In this document: piece by piece, positions 57,562 to 64,000 of the stretch | How positions within the stretch are numbered: the stretch's first letter is position 1 | Layout: every line of letters starts with the position of its first letter | Assembly (NCBI RefSeq): GCF_010183535.1 | Contig: NC_071331.1 | Location: 8,184,001 to 8,248,000, forward strand | Direction of reading: 5' to 3' | Length of the DNA: 64,000 bases | DNA from: Caenorhabditis remanei | Taxonomy: Eukaryota; Nematoda; Chromadorea; Rhabditida; Rhabditidae | Notes under the pieces: generated by a model | Told to the model about the DNA's origin: nothing | Databases searched by the model: none | The model's input: the letters and a program-made list of their open reading frames with translations, nothing else | Made by a program: the position numbers and the translations under genes

Positions 57562-59080
57562 TTTGTCAATGGTGATAGGCTATAATACTGTATGCATAAT
57601 ACTGCACTTCAAAACTGAGAGAGCATCTCATGATTGGCGCATTTTTCTCGTTTTCTAGTTATTTCCTGATTTTTAACGCTTGCATACGAGAATTTTCTCA
57701 GTTTTGTTTAAAATTTTCATTTTGAGGAATTTTCTGGGCTTCAACATAAAAATTACAAAACTTCAAAGAAGTTAAAACAAAACAAAAATTTCCAAATTCT
57801 GGCTTTCTTATATTCTAGAAAATCCATAACGAGAAAATAATTAGAATTTTAATAAACTTATTAAGAACACCAATTCTAGATGAACTCATAATTTGTAGTT
57901 CTGCTCATTTTCCGTCTATTAGATGATGCATTTTTCTATTAATTATCCCAGTCATTAGTAGAACGCTGAAACTAAATTTGAAACTGTAAATAGCAGTGCT
58001 AAACGACTGTTCCATAATGATCTGATTGTGAGAAGAAGAAAACCTTTTTAATGCCGGTAGGGAATTTGATGAAACATGACACACATATACTTTCGAATGT
58101 GCTTAATTTAATGGTGTTGACAGAATTTGCAGAGTTATGCTCATTGGCCGAAAGCCTCATTTTGCACATCCCCTCTCTTCATTCTCCTTTTCTCAATAGA
58201 AAAGGAAAAACAACGATGCAATTTCAGACAAAAGAGTATGTATACCAAGTTTCATCAAATTCTTAACCGGCGCATGAAAAATGTTCCCTTATGTTGTGAA
58301 TCCATTGTCAGATGATGCCCCACTGGGACTGACACCTTACCGTTTTTTGGTTTCGGTAGAGCGCAGATTACTTTATTTTTTCTGCTCTATTCTCGAATAG
58401 GTTCAAAGTTTTCTTTGGTAATAATCGTCACTCCTTGTATTCCTTATTCATAATCTTTGAAACCGCTTCTTTTTCTTCTTCTTCTATACGAAAAAAAGTC
58501 GTAGAACTGACCACTAGTCCGGGATCTCCCAGTATTTCAGGTTTGATACAACTTCATTTTTTACACAATTTTTTCAATTTTTTTCTGCTCTCTGTTCGAA
58601 ATCTATCCCTTTTTTATTATCTACTTATCAACCACTCATCCTTCCATTCCTTATTCATAATCTTTGAAACCGCTTCTCCTTTATCTTCTTCTTTACAAAA
58701 AAATGACGTATATTATTCCCTCATCTTCTTGTTTTTTGTCCCCTGATCCCTTCCCATCTCATATTAGCCGAAAACCGCTCGTTGTAAAACTGTAAAATTA
58801 GCCTCTTGGTTTGTCACCCCTCTTTGAGAAGAAGGGGAAACGCGCAATTTGTTTTATTTTACGGTTCGTAAACCCTTACTTTCCCCCCTTTCGAAGAGAG
58901 AGGTGGTCTTTTGTTTTTCCAATGCCATCTGATGGATTCTATCTGAGTCACGGTGGAGGAATTCTGGAGAATAGAAGAATAGAGGATTCGCTTTCTCATT
59001 TGGATTAGTTCGGAATTTCAGTTGGCCTGATAATTAAGGTTTCAGAATGTACTTCAATGAAGACATTAATCCTGAAGAAT
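57562..59080. other. No recognised gene; short direct repeat
   Basis: A direct repeat of about 35 bp (TTCCTTATTCATAATCTTTG and following bases) occurs at about 58439 and 58648. A fragment GGTAGAGCGCAGA near 58357 matches the MITE family at 18563 and 45253. Confidence 0.4.
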
Positions 59081-59131
59081 GTTTTCTGTTTCGAAATGTT
59101 AACAAAAATTTTAAGTTCCAATTCTTCCCAA

Positions 59132-59152
59132 TTGTTGTTCTTCCCTTCTTTC
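59132..59152 (+). ncRNA. Predicted 21U-RNA locus, core variant
   Basis: The variant core CTGTTTCG is at 59086-59093. The U lies 39 nt downstream in the context CAAT, and the RNA starts TTGTTGTTCT. Confidence 0.4.
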
Positions 59153-59332
59153 AAGGTTCCTTTCTCCAACTTTTTAACATTTTGACATGTTGCATCGTTT
59201 AATTACTGTGTTCCGTAAATTATCGGTAATTAACAAGAACTGTAATCCTTATAGTTGACTTTGAAGAATGCATTTCCTAAAAAAATACTGTTTCGGTAGC
59301 ATGATCTATGTTATTATACTTTTAATTTATAC

Positions 59333-59353
59333 TGCGGTTTCTAGTTGCTGAAC
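59333..59353 (+). ncRNA. Predicted 21U-RNA locus, core variant
   Basis: The variant core CTGTTTCG (preceded by TA) is at 59288-59295. The U lies 38 nt downstream in the context TACT, and the RNA starts TGCGGTTTCT. Confidence 0.45.
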
Positions 59354-59590
59354 TTCCCCGACTTATTAAACAGAAGAAGCATGTTTCATAAAGTTATTAA
59401 AAACAACATTTTGTTTTAAGTTACGTTCTGGACTTAATTACTGCAACCATCACAAGTTTCATAAACACTACCTGTAGCACTTCCCTAGAAGCTTGTCACT
59501 GATAATTTACTATTCGAGGCATCCGAAATGCTAAGAGTGATTTTCTGTTTCACAACCCTGTACTCCTGTGAAAAATATTTTTCAAAACGT

Positions 59591-59611
59591 TTTTTTAACA
59601 AAATTTTCTTT
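59591..59611 (+). ncRNA. Predicted 21U-RNA locus
   Basis: The core CTGTTTCA is at 59545-59552. The U lies 39 nt downstream in the context CGTT, and the RNA starts TTTTTTAACA. Confidence 0.45.
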
Positions 59612-59838
59612 TCTGGACCATTGAAGAATGTTGGTGATCTCCATAATTTTTCTAATATCTTCAACAGTCCTGATTTCACTGAAGTCTTCTGTCCGGGAAT
59701 CTGAAATCTGAATAACCGGAGAAAGATTAGTTCGTTTCATATTTTAAATCAAAATTGTTGATGAAAAAGTAGAATTAAATAGATAAAACAGCTGTTTCGT
59801 AATGCTTTGATTAGTGGAAAAATATTATTTATAGACAT

Positions 59839-59859
59839 TCGGTGAATGCTGGCCAAATT
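59839..59859 (+). ncRNA. Predicted 21U-RNA locus, core variant
   Basis: The variant core CTGTTTCG is at 59792-59799. The U lies 40 nt downstream in the context CATT, and the RNA starts TCGGTGAATG. Confidence 0.4.
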
Positions 59860-59950
59860 TACATAATATTTCTCCGCAGATTTAATTCATTGTCATTCAA
59901 AATTTCTTCTGATATAACGGATCTTCCAATGAGAATAAATATTTTATCAT

Positions 59951-59971
59951 AGCCTGAGAGAGGTTTTATAA
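59951..59971 (-). ncRNA. Predicted 21U-RNA locus
   Basis: The core TGAAACAG is on plus at 60010-60017. The U lies 39 nt downstream in the context TAGT, and the RNA starts TTATAAAACC. A second core 11 bp away (59999-60006) has no matching initiator. Confidence 0.55.
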
Positions 59972-60085
59972 CTAAATTGAACATACGCTCCGAATTTCTG
60001 AAACAGCTGTGAAACAGAAAAAGTGTGTAACCTTAATTACTGTTTCAGTACAGTGATATGGGGTTCTAATGAGATTATTGAACAG

Positions 60086-60106
60086 TCAATCATGATTTTT
60101 TATTCA
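60086..60106 (+). ncRNA. Predicted 21U-RNA locus
   Basis: The core CTGTTTCA (preceded by TTA) is at 60040-60047. The U lies 39 nt downstream in the context CAGT, and the RNA starts TCAATCATGA. With the minus locus at 59951-60017 it forms a divergent pair only about 20 bp apart. Confidence 0.65.
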
Positions 60107-60109
60107 AGT

Positions 60110-61715
60110 TGAGAAATTCGGAATATTACTGTATTCCAAAGCCTTTCACATTTAAATTTGATGATCTATTTCTGCGAGGAAGTTTGCGTTTAGGATTGAA
60201 ACTGAAATTTTTAATCTGACAATTATGAATGTCGTGTTTCAGGTAGGACAAATTGTCTGCTTATGATTCTGTAAACACTCGTAGAACGACTAAATTAAAA
60301 CGAGTCAAATGTTTTAATACCACTAAAACATAAAACTATTAGAAATCATTAAAAAAAAACTCTGTTTAAAAAAATTTTCTTGATATACGTTGCTCGGATT
60401 AATTCTGCCTTTTTTCCGGTTTTACCTTGTCTGAATAGATCTTACTTTTTCGCTGCTATCGAAGACTAAAATATTGCCTCAAAATGTTTTAAAAAACAAA
60501 TTTTTCACATCAAAGTTCTTTTTAATTCAGAGTTCCGCTTTTGCAAACATGTTGAAACAGGTTAAATTTGTATCCTTGGGATGAAAATTTTGATTAATCC
60601 AAAATACAGTTTACCACCTTTTATTATCACTGCATAGTCGAAGTTTCGCTCTGTTTTTGGACCATTTTAACTGGTTCAAAATTGAAAGTTTCAGTTTCTG
60701 AATAACATCAGTTTTGTAAGTTGGTTAGTGCTCATAGACAGATTTTGTAACATTAGAGAAATGTTACTCACTTCTGAATTTTCGTCATATAGTTTCAGAA
60801 CCAGGACTTAAAAGTATAGTTCTCGGAGACAACGTTAGGTATTCTACACATACATGTACCTCGAAATTCTATAAATGGAGTTTCATACTTGCTTCGAGAC
60901 AGATCTCGACCCGGTCCTCTGACTGAACTTTTCTAAATCTCAAAATCTACTATTTCAGTTTCAATTCAATTAGTGGCAAAGATATTTCTTGCATTTCCCT
61001 GCATCTCTTTTTTCAAATCAAAATTCATCTGAAACCCACCTGTATCATCTCCTCAAATCGAATTGCATAAGCGAAAATAGTGTCGAGATTCTAATCTCAA
61101 AAAAATAATTGGCGACGCAAGAAGAGGGATTCTTGATAGAAAAGCGCATCATAATGAGAGACTTAGACACTCAAACATTCGCACTTTTTTGTCTTAATTT
61201 CATTCTCCGTGGAGGGTAAAAAGAAGAAGGAGAAGACGAGAAAAGGCATTGAAAGTGACAGATATTAATTAGTGATCGTTCGAATTTCACGGCAAAAAGA
61301 AGTTTCTAGAATATTTGAAGGCCTTTTTTGGCAGATGATAGGGATCTAGAAGATAGATTAACAGCATCCAACCTTGACGATTGGTTAGTTGTTCATTCAT
61401 TTGTATGCGTGACTTTTTGGTAGTTTCAAGTTTTTGAATTGTCTCTCATTACATTTTCTAGGACTAAATAAAATTCTAATAACTTTTAAAATTGTATCGA
61501 ATCCGAAATTTTTGTTAAACCTGTCAGGACGTTCATTATGTACCATTATAATACAGTTTTTCGATGGGATCTCTAAGCACCTAGTAGAGCGTCTAACAAG
61601 TTGCTCCATTTGTTTGTATTGTGAAGAAGTAATTTCTTTTGGAAAATCACCACTGAATTGAGACATTCATGAAATGACATTTCGAACTAGTCTAGCTATT
61701 GTTAATATCAAAAGT
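60110..61715. other. No recognised gene
   Basis: AT-rich DNA. One exact core (60553-60560, minus) lacks a YRNT at 38-41 nt. Open frames around 61397-61666 match no family. Confidence 0.4.
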
Positions 61716-61764
61716 TCACTGTTTCAATTCAATGATAATTTTAGTGAGTTTTGAAGAAATATAA

Positions 61765-61785
61765 TGAGTAATTCTCAAAATGGGG
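61765..61785 (+). ncRNA. Predicted 21U-RNA locus
   Basis: The core CTGTTTCA is at 61719-61726. The U lies 39 nt downstream in the context TAAT, and the RNA starts TGAGTAATTC. Confidence 0.6.
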
Positions 61786-61871
61786 AACATATTCTCATAA
61801 GTTTTTCATGTTTCCGAGTTTACACTGTTTCAGTTCTATGATAGTTTCCGTGGATTTTCGTAGATATTCGC

Positions 61872-61892
61872 TTGGATATTTTTTTCACAACC
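61872..61892 (+). ncRNA. Predicted 21U-RNA locus
   Basis: The core CTGTTTCA is at 61825-61832. The U lies 40 nt downstream in the context CGCT, and the RNA starts TTGGATATTT. It lies only 106 bp after the previous core, on the same strand. Confidence 0.5.
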
Positions 61893-62254
61893 AGCACTTA
61901 TTCATTTTTACTGAGTATCACAATTATGTGTGCCCTGATAATCCTCCCTCAAAAAGTACAAAAGTATATTTGAAACACCTGCCCTGCATAGCTTTTTTTC
62001 GGAATTATTCGAGTTTAGCTCTAGGGAACTTTTGAAATACTAGCAATTCGTTATTTTGATGTAGTGATTAATTGTGCAACAATATTTTTGAAATGAGATG
62101 TCTGAAATATGGGATTTTAAAATTATTGGACAGCGACATCGTGTCAATAATTAATCGATCGTTTTCCTACTCTTGAACATAAATCTCTGAAACGGTATAC
62201 GAATTTTTTAAAATACATTCCTCGCATTCTCCGCTTTAACACTTATTTAAATAG

Positions 62255-62275
62255 TTTGGCCAATTTCCGATATTA
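62255..62275 (-). ncRNA. Predicted 21U-RNA locus
   Basis: The core TGAAACAG is on plus at 62314-62321. The U lies 39 nt downstream in the context CAGT, and the RNA starts TAATATCGGA. Confidence 0.6.
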
Positions 62276-62329
62276 CTGTCATTTTCAATCCCTTCTCTTT
62301 CTTGATAATAGATTGAAACAGATAATCAT

Positions 62330-63245
62330 TCTCTCCGGATTCAATTCCGTTTTTTCTCGTTTCTCACTCAACAGATTCAAAGTTTTTACCACGTGGCTTG
62401 ATTATCTTTTTTTTCTACTTCCTGAAGCTTCATCAGAAACCAAAATTCAAATTTCAGTTCCAATTCCCTCTATAATTCATCTTCTTCACCAAAGTCTCGT
62501 GTCCTTCCAACATTGTAACAATTCGCTTTCGAAATGAAATTCCCGTTAATTTCACACACCGCCCATTTTCTTCTCGTTACCAGAAGAATATGACTAGATA
62601 TGAGAATGTTTGTACATGCATGCAAATGCGATATACTTCTTCTTTTTCATACACTGTTTGGTTTTCGTTTTCGTTTTTTCCTTTTCTTGTTCTTCTTGTG
62701 TTTCTGTGTACTTTGAAAGGATTACTATAGAGAGGGTGTCTGGGAGAAAGTTCTCAAGGCTAGCACTCTTCGGTTTCAGCAAATTTTGAATAACTTTTTT
62801 CGTCTGCTCATGAATTCGGGGGTTTTCGAAATTTTGAACACATAAATGATTTTGCTCCCGGTCGTTCAGACTTTCTTAATTGAAAATTATTCTCAGTTTC
62901 ATTTTGACATGATTGGTCAGAAAAATTAATTGACACTTTGATCTCTCAGGGTCTTTGTCTCCAAACTTCGGTACCGTTTTCTCCTGGTCGCGCTCGGTTT
63001 GAAAACTTCATCCTGTTACTGAATTTGGTTCCATTTTGACGGCATCTGGGGGGCGAGTATGGAAATTAAACGGGCTCCACTGGAGGCAAATTCAAATATT
63101 AATTGCTTCATTTGCTTTTTCATTGTGGCTTTTTGAAACGCACTTTCTTAGGAAGTTTTTCGACTGGCGCGTCATTTCAAATTCAGTTCTATCAAAAAAT
63201 GATTACAATTTTTAAAGAAAGCATTTACTATGAATTTAAGCGGAG
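62330..63245. other. No recognised feature
   Basis: Ordinary AT-rich DNA; no exact piRNA core and no coding frame that I can support. Confidence 0.4.
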
Positions 63246-63249
63246 CGCG

Positions 63250-63990
63250 GCTGATTTTAGAGCTATTCTTATGGTAATTGTCTTGACTAAAAAGTATCTA
63301 AAAGTCTAATTATCTGTTAAATATTAGTTTTCCCATAAACATCGGGAAATTTTTTAGCGGGATCTGAAACGGAATTATTTTTTCTGTTCTATTTCAGTTT
63401 GTAACAATATTACATATTATCTGGCTTCAGTGGAACAACTGTGATCAATTTATTGTGCTACACAATTTTTGGATTTTATGAAACTGAAGGAAAATCAATT
63501 GCAAATTTTTGTTACGAACGTATAATCACGGGCTCCATTAATCAAGAGGCGCGTTTTTAATACTCTCAAGTTTCTCAGTTCCAAATTGAAATCATAAAAA
63601 GTTGAGAAACTGATTTCTCGGTTACTCCCTCCAGTATAGCTCTCGTAGAAATAAAATGAGACGTTATTCATAAATAAGTTCAAAGTATCGAATAAAAATA
63701 ATAGAATTCGAGAACAAAAATTAAGAACACGTCAGGTAGAGACAAACCGTAGCTTTTGATCGGAAAAATACCTTATTCGCAGTAGCCTTGATGTTTTTAG
63801 TTGAAATTCAAAGTTGGCTGCCAAAAGCGGTGCTGAAATTATAAGTTTTAGTCAGCTTCATCCATTTCTCGACCGATTTTCTGGCATAACATTGATTTTA
63901 CCCTGTAACTGATACAAGAAAATCTGGAAACTGAAATGTCTTCACAGTTTCTCTTCATCGAAAAAGGAGCTGTTTTGTTGAGAGTACTTC
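63250..63990 (+). repeat. Segmental duplication C, copy 2
   Basis: Second copy of 41180-41900, diverged, in the same orientation. It runs to the window edge. Confidence 0.65.
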
Positions 63991-64000
63991 TTTGGGTGTC

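Overview
The window is nuclear DNA from a Caenorhabditis-type nematode. The evidence is short AT-rich introns with TTTCAG acceptors, a major sperm protein (MSP) gene, a nematode class-H chemoreceptor (srh), a divergent T-box gene, a head-to-head pair that I recognise as spd-5 and npp-6, and many copies of the 21U-RNA (piRNA) promoter core CTGTTTCA. The sequence does not identify the species; the proteins resemble C. elegans but are not identical to it.

Layout. (1) 1-12.5 kb is gene-poor. It holds the last exon of a Vti1-type SNARE (466-678), a broken second copy of that exon (12240-12302), segmental duplications, a large nested palindrome (9765-11618) and many piRNA promoter cores. (2) 12.5-41.15 kb is a block almost free of that core. 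It holds heptamer-rich hAT-like MITEs, spd-5 (minus, 26052-19704, with one apparent frameshift), a divergent promoter made partly of 121-bp tandem repeats, the 5' third of npp-6/Nup160 (plus, 27323-32226), a 3'-truncated srh gene (minus, 33450-32616), a palindrome carrying tRNA-like boxes, and a complete three-exon T-box gene (39199-40371) with a hAT-like MITE directly upstream. (3) 41.15-64 kb again looks like part 1. It holds one intact MSP gene (44645-45028), a third copy of the Vti1 last exon (45754-45966), copies of the MSP upstream region lacking MSP, a 1.2-kb palindrome, and many piRNA cores on both strands.

The main system is the piRNA cluster. By hand I count at least 38 exact CTGTTTCA cores on both strands, against roughly 2-3 expected by chance at this base composition. 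Thirty-seven lie in the two flanking regions and one in the central block. Twenty-seven of the 38 have a YRNT initiator 38-41 nt downstream, and in 19 the U is exactly 39 nt after the core. Paralogous copies keep core, spacing and YRNT while the predicted 21-nt bodies diverge. In C. elegans such clusters are transcribed by RNA polymerase II and the 21U-RNAs load onto the Piwi protein PRG-1 in the germ line. The sperm gene MSP and the Vti1 exon lie among the piRNA loci.

The central block looks like a separate piece of genome joined into this cluster, by rearrangement or assembly error. Its edges coincide with loss and return of the piRNA core. Within it, npp-6 and srh are both cut off, tail to tail, between 32227 and about 32640.
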